Source of the DNA: Paramyrothecium sp. XJ0827
Lineage: Eukaryota > Ascomycota > Sordariomycetes > Hypocreales > Stachybotryaceae
Direction: 5' to 3'
Length of the DNA: 64,000 nt
Assembly (NCBI GenBank): GCA_020881915.1
Contig: JAJFPB010000011.1
Span: forward strand, 558,001-622,000
The stretch's first letter is position 1, and every line of letters begins with the position of its first letter. Made by a program: the position numbers and the translations under genes. The notes beneath the pieces were generated by a model, which had not been told where the DNA came from, did not search any database, and saw only the letters and a list, made by a program, of their open reading frames with translations. Below are positions 37,882 to 49,964 of this stretch, in pieces.

Positions 37882-40800
37882 ACGTACATGCATCCCCTTG
37901 GCTGTGCTAAGGTGCAGGGGTGTATCTGCCTCCACATCACCCCTGTCCATGATGTCAGTACATTGAGGAACAAGGAAATCCCTGTCCATAGAAAAAGCTA
38001 TGTAACTGATTATGACGATGCTTCCACAATAGACAATGCTGCCGTTACTAGCTATCTGACGATGGAAACAGACAACGATGCCGCCGCTGCCACAGTGGCC
38101 CCGAGGAACGGATTCCTGTTACAACAGACCATAGCCGGCGCGAGCAGGATATTGATAACACATGCCGGCCGGACCACAAGCCAACAAGCCGTATAGGGTC
38201 ACATTTTGAACCCCTCGACGTTCCATATCGACCCCTTAAGGTCCGGGACCTTCCAGAGACACCTTTGAAGCTATTCCAGCTTTTCCTACCCGAATCCCTA
38301 GTCAGTCAATGGGTCGATTACACGAATAGCTCTGCCAACGACCCTGAAGACGAGCCGGCCGATGGGAGCCGTCAGAGTCAGTGGTACAAGACATCTGTGG
38401 CAGAGATATATATCTGGGTAGCTATTACGATATCAATATCTCTATTCAAGGCCCCCGATTCGAAGACTATTGGAAGGTGCCGACAGACGGGCATTTCGTC
38501 CCTAGCTTTCCATGGATTCAATATATGACTTTTGACCGGTTTTTCCTACTAAAGAGACAGCTTCAAATTGACGATCCAGATACGGTCCACCATGGAATTC
38601 CTCGTCCATATAATAGGGTCAACGAATGGGCCAACCACATCATGAAAGCTGCTATAGCTGCTGTTGAAGTTGGCAGCGATATTGGTGTAGATGAGGGCAT
38701 GGTCAAGTTCGAAGGACGGTCCAAGCCGAAGGTGACGATCCCATCCAAGCCAACGCCCACAGGGATCAAGGTCTGGATCCTAGCTATCCAAGGCTATATT
38801 TTACACTGGATTTGGCATACGCCTGGATCCAAATACGGTCCCGTCGGTGTGGAACGCCCACAGCAGCAAAAGCCCAAAAAAACAGCCCTCGAACAAGCCG
38901 TCAGACGAGCCGTCAGATGAAGGCTCTGACGATATGTCTGACGATATGTCTGACGATATGTCCGATATCTCAGAGGGCCCGGGAGACGATGCCTTAGACG
39001 ATATTGACGAGGCCCTAGATGACGATAAGGCTCTGAACCCGACCCAAGCTGTCGTTGTTTTCCTACTAAAACAGCTGCCGCCTAATACATATCATGTCTT
39101 CGTTGACAACCTCTTCTCATCGTCGCAGCTCTTCCGGCAGTTACGACAGCTAGGCATTGGAGCCACAGGCACAGCTCGTACGAATAGTGGCATACATAGG
39201 GACCTTGTCAAGGCGAAAAAAAGACGACAATAAGGGCCGGAACCTATGGTCATGGGGCCGTCTCATAGCCAAGGCCACAGCAGATAACAACGTCCGGATA
39301 TCTAGAAGATCCTACTGAATTTCCCTACTAATTACTAGATATCTAGGTCAACCAAATCGGCTGGAAGGACAATGCCTTAGTGTTGTTTTTAACTACGGTT
39401 TACACCGGCCAAGAGATCCTCGAATGTATCCGCCGGCGGCCAACAACAACAAGGGCTCGAGCCCGCTCAATTAAACGGCTCTTTGGTGCCGAGCCCATCT
39501 TGAAGCTAGATATCCCGTCTGTCGCAGCCGATTATAATAAACTGATGAATGCCGTGGATAGGGCTGATCATCTTCGGTCTAACAGGCATCTTGACCGTCG
39601 TCAGAGACGGGGCCCTGCCCGGGCTCTGACCTGGTCCTTTGTCCTATCTGTGGCTCTGTCTAATAGCTTCATCTTGCAAGCAAGGTCAGCCAAGCTGGAA
39701 GCCGTATAGGGCCCAAAGTCGGTTCCAACAAGCCTTAGTTGACGAGATTTTCCGTACATACGGAAAAGACGGGACATCTAGAGAACGCTATCGAGCTGGT
39801 AATGAATCCATTCCTATAGCACAACATAATTGGATAGACAGAGAGAAAAGAGCCTGCTGTCTAGCTTATCAGGGCATCCAAATTGGCCCAAGGTCAAGGA
39901 GCTCAACGCAGGCTCGAAAACGCCGTCAAAATGACGCCCCTTTGGCCACATTGGATGCGAATAGCATCAATAGCCGGGCCGGCCCTGAGCCCCCAAGGAA
40001 AAAACAGAAGGCAGGAACATGGACTCCACACGGCTGTGACGTATGTAATGTAGCCCTTTGTAATGACGGAAAATGCTGGGACTTCTATCATAGGCAAAAT
40101 TACTAGGCAGACAATGTACCTACATTTTACAGCATTTTAATTGGATCAGATCCATGTCCGATACACCCCTGCACCTTAGCACAGCCAAGGGGATAACGAA
40201 TGTCCCAACATAACGAATGTCCCACAAATCTAAACCTTCGAGATAGGAACCATAATTAAAACACCACAAACCATTTGATCAATTAAAACTAATCGCTAAA
40301 CTCTTGCCCAGAGACCTCTGTCTCTGCCTTGCATGTTCGTACATTATGCCCTGTCTTGCCGCAAATGCCACAGCGCCTTGGCCTCGGTTGCGATGACCTC
40401 CCTTGGCCGCCTCTTCTCGACGATTCGGCCACTACCTGACTATCTACTTCTATTTGATCAATTGATGCCTGACCTTCGTCTATAGTCATCGTCCCTCCAT
40501 TACGTAGGCGTTTCTTTTTTCCCCTCCGGCGCCGGCTTAGTATTGCATTTGCCTCTCGAAGATCCTTAACCTCTGACTCTAATAGAGCCATCCTATTAAT
40601 TGCCTTCGTTCCCTTAGAAAAAGACTTTAATGCATCAACAATTGATGCTGGAGAACTGCTCTTATGTCTTCTAATTCGTCTCTCAATGAATTCGGATTGA
40701 GATTCGGTTTCTCTTACTGTCTTTGGGGTTCGTGAGGTCCAAGGGGCAGGAAGCTCTGGCTCATTTATAGCAGGCGTTGGAGTTCGTAATCGAATATCAA

Positions 40801-42039
40801 GCTTCGAGATCACATGGCTCGCATCTAAAGGAGTAAGTCCAGCTCCTTTAAAGCCTCCCTGAATATTCGATTTGGTCATTATGACTTGGTGTGCGTTGTT
40901 GTAGAAGCGGGAAAGAACTCGGTCTTGAAATGTGTGTTATAGAGCATTTGATCAAATGCTCTATTTCTTGACCATAAGCCTTCTTAAGCGGCCCAAAGCA
41001 GCCCACATCAAGCGGCTGGAGTAAATGAGATGAATGAGATGGCATACAGAGCGTAATAATCTTGTTCTCCTTGCAGAAATCCTCAAAAGCGACCGAATGG
41101 TGGCTCTCATGCCCGTCAAGGATCAGAAGACGATAGGCACCATTTGATCTTTTAATTGTATGCCGATTGAAGTGCTTTAGCCACTCAAGGCCCGTCTCGT
41201 TATCGGTCCAACCATTCTTAGTGGTTGCAATAACCCAATCGCCCGGGAGGTTGCTTTCGCGATACCAGCTAGAGAGGTGATATTGGCCTGCAACAATGAT
41301 GAACGGCGGCAGCGCCCACCCTTCAGCATTGATCGATTCAATCGCTGTAACCCACTCACGGTTTCCGGGCTGGATCTTTTAGGGTTCGCACGCCTTTCTG
41401 CGCCTGTAACGACCATCCCGCTCATAATAACGCCCATCATAAAGCCTGTCTCATCAAAGTTGTATATATCATTTGATCTTATGCCGTACTTCGCGATTGT
41501 ATTCGCCACAAGCTCAAACCACGCGTTTATCGCGATTGGATCTTCGCATTTGGCCCTCTAGTAGTCATATCTGCGAAAGAAACGCGTTCTGAGCTCTGGT
41601 TGCCGCTTAATAAAATTCGAGGCCCATCGTGGCCCAACAGGAGGCATATCTCGCTCAGCAAGCAATCGATTTGCCATATCTTCAACACCACAAAGCCGGG
41701 GAGGAAATCCTCGCATATCCAGATCAAGGATATATTGAACTATCGTCTGTTCCTCAAGATCAGATAGTTTACGTAAATTAGCCTTAGTATCGCGTCGAGA
41801 AGGCATGCCTTGCTTGCGATTACGTAGGCTTGAGAATGGGATCTCGTAGATCTGTGCTGCGCGTCGCAGGCTTAATTTTGGATTAGATTGAAAGGCATGA
41901 AGTGCAAGAATAATATTAGGCTCATTATTAGAGTTCGGCATCTTAAATTGTTGAGAATCAATTGATGAAATGGTTAGGTTGTAGATTGAGGGATTTTTGA
42001 TCCATTCGTTATGTTGATCCAATCGTTATGCATGTACGT
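37882..42039 (-). mobile_element. Pogo1 element with nested PB1 (right copy)
   Basis: Inverted copy of 14038-18197, flanked by TA (37880-37881 and 42040-42041). The transposase lies on the minus strand, 40289-41941, with the same TAG nonsense codon and A-run loss as the left copy. Extra indels near 40,900-40,935 split its C-terminal frame in this copy only. Confidence 0.9.
37894..40192 (+). mobile_element. PB1 piggyBac-type element (right copy)
   Basis: Inverted copy of 15884-18185 with the same CCCCTTGG ends and AT flanks. Its transposase (about 37896-40106, plus strand) has additional frameshifts relative to the left copy at a C run (about 38100), a C run (about 38455) and an A/C-rich stretch (about 38870). 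One G is also missing in the G run next to the left TIR. Confidence 0.9.
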
Positions 42040-42349
42040 TAGTATTTTAAAAATTATTTTGCATAATACCTCTGCTTCAGAGGGTTAATGGCTCCTCTAT
42101 TGGTTACTTCCTGCTGACTAATGTGGCTCATGCCTCAAGTGGCTCACTACAGCTGACTGCCTAAAAGCCGCGGGGTGTGCAGACTCGTCATGCAGAAAAC
42201 TTTCCATCGCTTCAACCGCACGCGGCACCTTTTTACTCCTGTCGCCAGAGTAAGGGCGCATATGGTAGGATGTCACGCCTATGGCGTTGGTCAGTCATCG
42301 TACATTCCTCACCTATCATGTTGAGGCTAATGACGAAGGCCCATCAAGC

Positions 42350-43488
42350 CAGGGATGGACATCGAACGAACGGGAATCGAATCGATAGATTCATTCGATG
42401 CCAAGTCTTACAAATGTCGAATCGAATTTCTTGGCATTCGATTCGATGTCGAATCTGCGGCGCGCCCATTTGATTCGCATCGAATCGAATGTGACATGTC
42501 CTGTTCGATGTTCGAATGCATCGATTCGAATGTGGGGCATCCCATTCGACATTCGAACCGTACAGGTCACCATATGATTCGACATCGAATCGATCGCCCT
42601 CACCCGTTCGATCGAGAATCGATCGATTCGGTCGAACACAGAGACGCGATGTGCGAATCATGACCAAGGGGTGGATTCAGCGCGATTCGCAGACGCGTTA
42701 AGAGGCCCCTGGCACTCTCCTCGACGCGACAAGTGCAACGCGATCAACGCTGACAACAATTCATCTTAATGCTAAGATGTGTTAACAAGTACATAACATG
42801 ACCCTAAAAGCCCATAGCATGCTAGGTACCCTGCAACTACAGCAATCATCCCTGTCTTACCGCCCCCAGCCCGGAACGGATTAACGCGCCGGCCACCGCG
42901 AATTACCAACCAACAGGTTTACCAGTTGGGAATGACTCCTGTCAGATATTGTGGCGAATTGTATGTTCATCTTGTTCTGTGTCGTGCTTGCTACTTGAGG
43001 TTTCGGAGCAAGCTCTATATGCTTTTTCTGTGCTATGTGGAATCAACTGGAAGCTGCTTGCTAGGCCTGTGGCAATAGGTGGCAACTGTCATCTTTGGTG
43101 ACAATATCAGCCTTTCAAGCTACTTCCATGAGCTTCCTTTGCCACTATTCAACAACTCCCATGGTCACAATCCCGACAAATAACCCACCAGCAGGTGCTT
43201 TACAGGAATGTAACGGATAACCCAATTTTAATCTTGTAATAAAACACTGAGTCGGTTTCTATGAGGAATATATATTTGTCGCGTGGGGTGGTTGAAGTAT
43301 GAGTTATTGTTGCTGTAAAAATACAACCTCCCAAGTTAGGAGGTACCAAGGTCGTCATATAAAAGTAGGTGGGGCTTACAGTAGTTTTTAACGCAGGAGT
43401 ATAGGGTATGTCCGTCCCAGTAACAGGCCGCTATACAGAGAGGGGATCACTAAAAACACGCCGCTTTTTCTGCGGAATAATAGGAAGG

Positions 43489-43525
<37 letters not shown>

Positions 43526-44115
43526 ATCTCCGTATTTCTCTCTACTAAAAGTTTTTACTGATGCTAGCTTCGGCATGATCGGATGAATATGTCCGGCTCG
43601 AAGTTTTCACGCATTGGCGAGTATGGGATTCATGATCTTCCTGCCCCCTCTCTTTAACTTTTTGGTTGTCTCGGGGACCTGCACCTAAAGCCAGCTTTGC
43701 CTGTGAACCGATGTACCAGCGACTTCACAGGTGCATCCACTTAGAGCCTCAACTTCAAGTCCCCACCGTTCCGCCCCCTCACGTGAACCGTTTACAAAAA
43801 CTCAAGAATCCATTCTGAGTTGACGCCAGATTGGAATGAGCACAAATGCAAAGCCGGGTATGGGGACTCGGCTGAGGTACGGGATGGCTTTTTTTCAAGG
43901 TTGGCCCGTAGTGATGCGTCTGTGCTTTGGCATGAGCCAATAGGAGCCTCTGACGCGAGTGGAACAGGGAATATATGGAATCTTACCCCACCGTCTGTGG
44001 ACCTAATCAACGAGACCCCGATTTGGCTGGTTGCCAAGTACTGAGAGCTTGGTGGAGCGGCACTTGGGAGAATCTCCGTACACCAATGGTCGGAACAAAG
44101 TTTGGCTTCTTACAT
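42350..44115 (+). mobile_element. Truncated hAT2 end (right copy)
   Basis: Carries the hAT2 terminus CAGGGATGGACATC at 42350, preceded by the 8-bp CATCAAGC (complement of GCTTGATG), the ATTCGA array (to about 42690) and the A34 tract. It stops at 44115, so the transposase gene and the other end are missing. Confidence 0.9.
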
Positions 44116-44288
44116 CCCCTTGACAGTGGAGAGGCAGCATGGATGTAAATGCCCCATATTTGCTTAATCAGCCCCCACGTACAGCTAGATACCTACCAGG
44201 GAGAAGGAATAGTGAGAGATATGAGGTTATTCGCAAGTTCCTCGGCTGTTTTTCGGAAGTAGATCTGAAAATCAAGATACTTTACTTA
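44116..44288. repeat. Solo piggyBac-type terminus at the arm boundary
   Basis: CCCCTTGACAGTGGAGAGGC starts at 44116, immediately after AT and exactly where arm homology ends. It resembles the PB1 end (CCCCTTGGCTGTGCTAAGG) and the PB3 end (CCCCTTGACTGCGCGAAGCC). No matching opposite terminus was found in the window, and the stretch to 44288 has no gene. Confidence 0.55.
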
Positions 44289-44290
44289 TA

Positions 44291-44426
44291 ACGTGTATGA
44301 TAAGCGAGCGCGCAATACAAGCGAGCGCGCACTTTTCCACTACCTTCATTACTAATTCATTAATAAAAACACAATAAAGCATCTAATCAATTAAAACTAA
44401 TCGCTATTCTCCTCTCCAGACACCTC
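44291..44426 (-). mobile_element. Pogo-family remnant (pogo4), 3' end only
   Basis: The TIR ACGTGTATGATAAGCGAGCG follows TA (44289-44290). On the minus strand, just inside, are the last codons of a pogo transposase (EVSGEENSD, stop near 44,394), similar to the end of pogo1 (EVSGQEFSD). It breaks off at the AT before PB3. The sequence on the far side of PB3 does not continue it. Confidence 0.7.
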
Positions 44427-44516
44427 TATCCCCTTGACTGCGCGAAGCCTCAGATGTTGTAACGGACTGGGATCTTGACCAATTGGAACCGGGTAAAATC
44501 TAGATACATCGAAGCT

Positions 44517-46729
44517 CTAGTAAATTGGCTGATGGTAGATGTACCAGCATTTTCCTTCGTCACATAGGGGTACATCGCATGTCAGACAACCATCTTCCGT
44601 CTGCTTGATATTCAAGCCCTCCGGTGGCTCCGGCTCAACGATATCGTCAGGGCCCGGCCTGTTGAAGCTATTTACATCTAACGGCTCCAGGGCCCGGCGT
44701 TTTCTAGCATTTTGAAAGCTCTGTGTTCGAGGGGAAATTCGAATGCCTTGACAGCCCTTGCAACGATCCCTTTTTCCTCTGGGACCAAAATTATGCTGCC
44801 AGACAGGCGTAAATTCGTCCCCAGCTCGATAGCGTTTCCTTGATGGAGCTGTCTGACGATAGCTATCATAGTAATACTCACATAGGGCGTCAGAAATCCG
44901 GTCCTGCCACTCACTAAGTGTCTTAGAGGGCTCAAAGGCCGGCTGCCCGTCCCGTTGTAAAATGAAGCTATTACAAATAGCTGTCTTAAGCAAAAAGGAC
45001 CAAGCAAAGAGCCGGGCAGGGCCCCGTCTCTGACGATGCTTTGTCTTCATATTTGCTCGAAGATGATCACCTCTATCTACTGCATTCATATATAAATTAT
45101 AGTCAGCAGCTATCAACGGCACGGATACTTCCTTGATGCCCTCGTCACCGAAAAACTGTTGAATTGGGCGTGAATATGGCTGCCCACCTTTAGGGCGTTT
45201 TCTAAGGCAGACAGCGGTTTCAGAGCCGTCATAAACAGTGGTCAGAAACAACACTAAGGCATTGTCCTTCCATGCGATTTGGTTGACCTGGAAGACGGTC
45301 AGTAGCATTTCCCTAGGGCCCGGCTTCCTAGGGCTTCCTACCTTATTATCCGGCGTGGGCCAGCTCTCGAGCCGGCCCCAAGGCCACATCTGTTGTCCTT
45401 TTCTATCGTTGTCCTTGAATTTGACTATCTCACGATAGATCCCACAGTTCGTACGGCATGTGCCGGTGGCCCCTATCCCCAGCTGCCTCAGAGCTTTGAA
45501 TAGGTCCGGGGACGAGAAAAGGTTATCTATATAGATATGGTACGTCTCCCTAGGTAGCCGATTTACTAGGGCAACAACGACAGCTTGGGTAGGGTTCAAA
45601 GCCGGCGGCTTGTTTGATGATCTGTCTAATAGCTTGACCTTCGGGCCCTTACGGGCCTCGATGCCGACGGGCCCGTATTGGGTGCCGGGCCTATGCCAAA
45701 TCCACTGTAATATATATCCCTTGACAGCTAGGACCCAGATCTTGAGCCCTGTGGGCGTGGGCTTCGTCTTAATCGTCACAGTCTGGCTGGACCTCCCTTG
45801 GAAGCCCTGCATAGCTTCATCGACGCCAATGATGCTGCCGACGATGACGATGCTGAGGGCGGCTTCCATCAGGACAAGGGCCCATTCGTTGACCTTATTG
45901 TACGGGCCCGGCACCCCTATTTCTATGTTATCTGGATCATGAATTCGAAGCCGGTTTTTCAGTAGGATAAACCGATCATATGACATATATCGTGATATTC
46001 GGTGGGGGAGATATTGCTGCCGCCTTTTGGCTCCTTCCAATAGCTGGAGAGCTGTTTTTCTGGGTGTCTGTCCATATAGATAGTCATAGCTATCCATATA
46101 TATATCTCTTGAACGGAGGTCGGTTTCCACCGTCTCTGACGGCTAGATTTCTTCAAGGCCGGATCATTAGGATCAGCAGCGGTCCGATCATTATTGGTAT
46201 ATTTGACCCATTTTGCAACGAGCCAAATAGGTAGGAAATGCTGGAATAGCTTCAACGGGGTCTCAGGGAGCTGTCGGACTTGGAAGGGGCGTTCAGGGAC
46301 TTGAGAAAGGCTCGAATTCGGTGCCTACAGCGTCCAGGGGTCAATTTCCGGTCTTTGTGTGCTATCGTGGGCTTGTTCCGGCCGGCTCTTGTTCATCGTA
46401 ATTGGAAGCTCAACACCACCTTCGTCAGCAGCTTCAATATCGTCAGCAGCTTCAATATCATCAGCAGCTTCAATATCGTCAGCAGCTTCAATATCGTCAG
46501 CAGCTTCAACATCGTCAGCAGCTTCAACATCGTCAGCAGCTTCAACGGCAGCAGCGGCAGCAACAGCTTGCTGCCGGGCCCGGCGTGGCGGCCCTCGCCT
46601 TGGTCCGTTGGAAATAGCTTCAGCAGAGGCAGCAGCGGCATCGTCATGCCGGGCCCGGCCCCGACGGCTCTGCCGCTGACTTTTCGATCTTGTGTCAGGC
46701 ATTGAGGTATCGTAGGAAGCGGCGTACAT
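44517..46729 (-). pseudogene. PB3 piggyBac-type transposase, frameshifted near the N-terminus
   Basis: The N-terminal part (46729-46325) is low complexity: a basic Arg-rich segment, an Ala run, then seven EAADD(V/I) repeats. The frame shifts near 46,300 and again near 46,020. The remaining frame to the stop at 44517 is one long piggyBac-type core: YDRFILLKNRLRIHDPDN, IGVDEAMQGFQGRSSQTV, IYIDNLFSSPDLF, WKDNALVLFLTTVYDG, AADYNLYMNAVDRGDHLRAN, and the C-terminal Cys-rich CLTCDVPLCDEGKC. It is better preserved than PB1. Confidence 0.85.
46423..46548. repeat. 18-bp minisatellite in the PB3 transposase gene
   Basis: Seven tandem units of CGTCAGCAGCTTCAATAT with one or two variants, encoding the acidic hexapeptide repeat EAADD(I/V) on the minus strand. 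The copy number is likely to vary between element copies. Confidence 0.9.
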
Positions 46730-46837
46730 AGTAAATTAGGTGGGGCAGGGCTAGGAAGTTACTTTATGTACCGACATCATGACTAAGATATTGTGGGGAT
46801 CGTTACATCATCTGAGGCTTCGCGCAGTCAAGGGGAT

Positions 46838-47126
46838 AAATCATGAGACTAAGCCCGTTTTCCAGTACTTACCACCTAGATTACAGCTTTCTCGCACTGG
46901 TGAGGGCGGTTGCAACTCAACACTGAGGCCTATTGATATTTGGATTCTTTACTTTCCTAACCGAAGTTGTCCTACATAATGGCGACCGCTTTAGCTTCCC
47001 CGACAGCCTAATATTTCTATTCTTGAATAGTTTCACAAGATCCTATTTAAACTTTAAAAACTTTATATGCCAATCCTTGACCAGGCCCATTGGCAGCTGG
47101 CTATTATAGAAAAAGGGTCTTGGAAG
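46838..47126. other. Stretch between PB3 and a hAT fragment
   Basis: About 290 bp, AT-rich, with no gene or repeat recognised. Confidence 0.4.
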
Positions 47127-47763
47127 CTACCGTGGCGCAGGCTCTTTGCCAACATGTTGATCGCAATCTTTCTCAACAGGATCGGCTAGTTGGAGCCACC
47201 GATCAAGCTCATCACCCGTGCTATGCGGGGAAATTTCCATCGCTGTCGATTTGAAGCTGTCCAAGTACGAAGAAAAGGTATCCACTGCCTCTTCTGCCTC
47301 CTTGGCTCGTTTTACTGGCCGTACATCGTCGAATGGGTTCCGTTCGAACTGAATAGGCAGCTCTTTGTATTCCTGCCAGATGTCGCTGAGGAGCTGTTGT
47401 GCTTTCTCAATCCACTCTGGTCTCTCGCGATACGCTCGGCGGAGGAAGTCCCAACGAATCGCCGGGTGCAGAACGGTTGCCGCGTAATAGGCAGGAGACT
47501 GGTCAATAGTGCTATAGTACTTGTTCAGTTTGACCCACGCAAGGTTGATATTTGTCTTGAAGTGGGCAGGCTCTGGTGTACGGTCTGCCTCAAGCTTCGC
47601 CTCTTCCAAATGGCCGATTAGCCACTCGTACGCAGAGCAGATATCCTGTATCAGCCCGTACGCAGCTTCCTTTCCCCCCTTCCGGATTCGTTGCTTCCCA
47701 TCCCCCTCCAGGTCCTTGACGCAGGCTTCGAATTGTCGCAATTCCTTAAGCACGTTGCTCAAC
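47127..47763 (-). pseudogene. hAT transposase fragment (hAT3), central to C-terminal part
   Basis: Minus-strand frame with hAT core features after the catalytic region: LKELRQFEACVKDLEGDG, HFKTNINLAWVKLNKYYS and SPAYYAATVLHPAIRWDFL. The C-terminal dimerisation block (SAE.ER.FS) and the N-terminal half are both missing. It abuts the start codon of the MULE transposase on the other strand with no space for a MULE terminal repeat. Confidence 0.75.
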
Positions 47764-49935
47764 ATGTTCTCAACACCGCCTGTGAAACAGTTTCCAGATG
47801 ACTGCGTGCCTCCAGAAGGCGAGTATAGCTCTCGAGACGCCTTATACACTGCCATCAACTTGTGGGCAGCAGCCAGAGGCTATGCGTTCGTCACTGGAAA
47901 GTCAAGAAAAACACAAAACGGCCGACGACTCGTCACATATGTCTGCGATCGTGGAGGCGAGCCTCCAACGGCTTCAAATGCACGGCAACGATCAACTACA
48001 ACCCGGCGTATAGGATGCCAGTTCTCAATTCTTGCAAAGGAGTCATTAGATAAGGCAACATGGCGCCTTACGCATCGTCGAGGCAGTGAATTTTCTCAAC
48101 ACAACCATGAGCCAAGTATCAATATATCTGCACATCCAGTTCATCGCCAGCTATCCCATGCAGATAGGTTGACTGTCAACAACCTTGCGAACGCTGGAGT
48201 AGCGCCAAAAGAGATCAGATCTTACCTCCGTGAGAACTCACAATCTAACGCAACTCAGCAAGACATATACAACTGTATTGCACAGGGCAAACGAGAGCTA
48301 CAAAAGGTCAAAAAAGCACTATACATGCCCTTGCCAACGAGCTCGAGGAAGAAGGGTTCTGGAATCGAATCCGATTTGACAAGGATGGTCGTGTCACAGC
48401 TGTGTTATTTGCGCACCCAGAGTCATTGGCATACCTTCAATCGTACCCGGATCTACTTATCTTGGACTGTACATACAAGACGAACAAGTACAATATGCCT
48501 CTCTTGGATATCGTCGGCGTTGACGCTTGCCAACGATCATTCTGTATTGCCTTTGCCTTTCTCAGCGGCGAAGAGGAAACAGATTATATCTGGGCATTGG
48601 ATCGACTGCGCTCGATGTATGAAGCATGCGGCGCAAGGCTGCCGTCTGTCATCCTCACAGATCGTTGCCTAGCCTGTATGAATGCTGTATCCCACTGCTT
48701 CCCAACTGCAGTATCGCTTCTATGCATTTGGCATGCCAACAAGGCAGTTCTGCGTTACTGCCTTCCAAGCTTTTCACAGGATACCGACACCGCTCAAGGT
48801 CAACAAGAATGGAAGGAGTTCTATGGGAAGTGGCATGAAATTATGGCATCTTCAACCCAGGAGACATTTGAAGAGAAACTTCAGCAGCTTAAAGAGCGTT
48901 ATGTTCCAGCACATGCTCGAGAAGTGGGCTATATCATCGAGACTTGGCTTGAACTCTATAAAGAGAAGCTTGTGAAAGCTTGGGCTGATCAGTATCTTCA
49001 CTTCGGGAATGTTGTTACATCCCGAGGAGGGCATCCATCAGCTTGTCAAAATTCATCTCAACACAAATCAACTCGATCTCTTTGAGGCTTGGAGGTCTAT
49101 CAAGCGCGCAGTTCTGAACCAATTGGCTGAGCTTCAAGCAAATCAGGCAAAGCAGCGAATCCGCACGCCTATCGAACTCACAGGAAGATTATACAGCGTT
49201 ATACGAGGCTGGGTCTCTCATGAGGCATTGCGCAAGGTTGAAGCGCAGAGGAAGCGGCTTCTACAGGATGACGCACTTCCTGCTTGCACAGGAAGGTTTA
49301 CAGAATCACTCGGTCTCCCTTGTTCTCACACAATTGAGTCTCTCATACAAGGAGAGAAGCCTCTTCAGCTGGATCATTTTCACACACATTGGCATCTTCA
49401 GCGGGAAGGGAGGCCTCAAATACTTGTAGAGCCTCGCCAACAGTTTGACCAAGTTGCGGCTCGGTCAACACTTGCAAAGACCAGCACTCGTCGTGAGCCA
49501 TCTGCGTTTGAGGCTGTTGAGCAAGCATCACAGGCGCTTAAACGGACTAAAGCAGCTCCCCAATGCACAAGGTGCTATCAGTATGGCCACACAAGGAAAT
49601 CACACACCTGCGAGCTACGCTACGCGCATCTTATACCGTCTTCAACCGCAGCGCCGTCTCAAGAGACCATAGCTTCAGCTCTAGCTCCATCGCTGGAAAT
49701 CACTCCACGTTCTATGCCAACGCCTAATCACAATCCAATCATACCTCCGCTAGCACTAGCAGTAAGCTCAACTTTGCAGCCTGTAGTGCCACAAGAGTCG
49801 CTCTCAGATGCAGAGCTACAACCACACCAGGCTTTCTATCCATACACCATATACCATATGGAACCAAACCTGCATGGATTACGAAATTTTCTTCGTATGG
49901 AAGCTTATTCCATACATATGGAATACAGAAAATGA
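47764..49935 (+). pseudogene. Mutator-like (Hop-type MULE) transposase, two frameshifts
   Basis: MULE transposase similar to the Hop type described in Fusarium. From the ATG at 47764: a FAR1/WRKY-GCM1-like N-terminus (YVCDRGG, GCQFSI, EFSQHNHEP), then the catalytic core (LLILDCTYKTNKYNMPLLDIVGVDA, VILTDRCLACMNAV, CIWHANKAV), ending in a SWIM-like LPCSHTIESL and a zinc knuckle C-x2-C-x4-H-x4-C. One base is missing near 48,320, and the frame shifts again near 49,020. About 720 residues, somewhat shorter than the roughly 836 I recall for Hop. No MULE TIR is seen at either side, so the element is truncated at both ends. Confidence 0.85.
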
Positions 49936-49964
49936 CGTCATTTCTACTTACTATTTTAGCCTGA

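Larger units (their letters stand above)
44429..46835 (-). mobile_element. piggyBac-type element PB3 (2.4 kb)
   Basis: Inverted repeats beginning CCCCTTGACTGCGCGAAGCC at 44429, with the complement ending at 46835, over at least 27 bp. Flanked by AT on both sides (44427-44428, 46836-46837), the same as PB1. It contains a piggyBac-type transposase on the minus strand. Confidence 0.88.

Noticed and set aside
46359..46679. Ala/Ser-rich proteins on the plus strand
   Set aside because: Shadows of the 18-bp minisatellite in the PB3 transposase gene.
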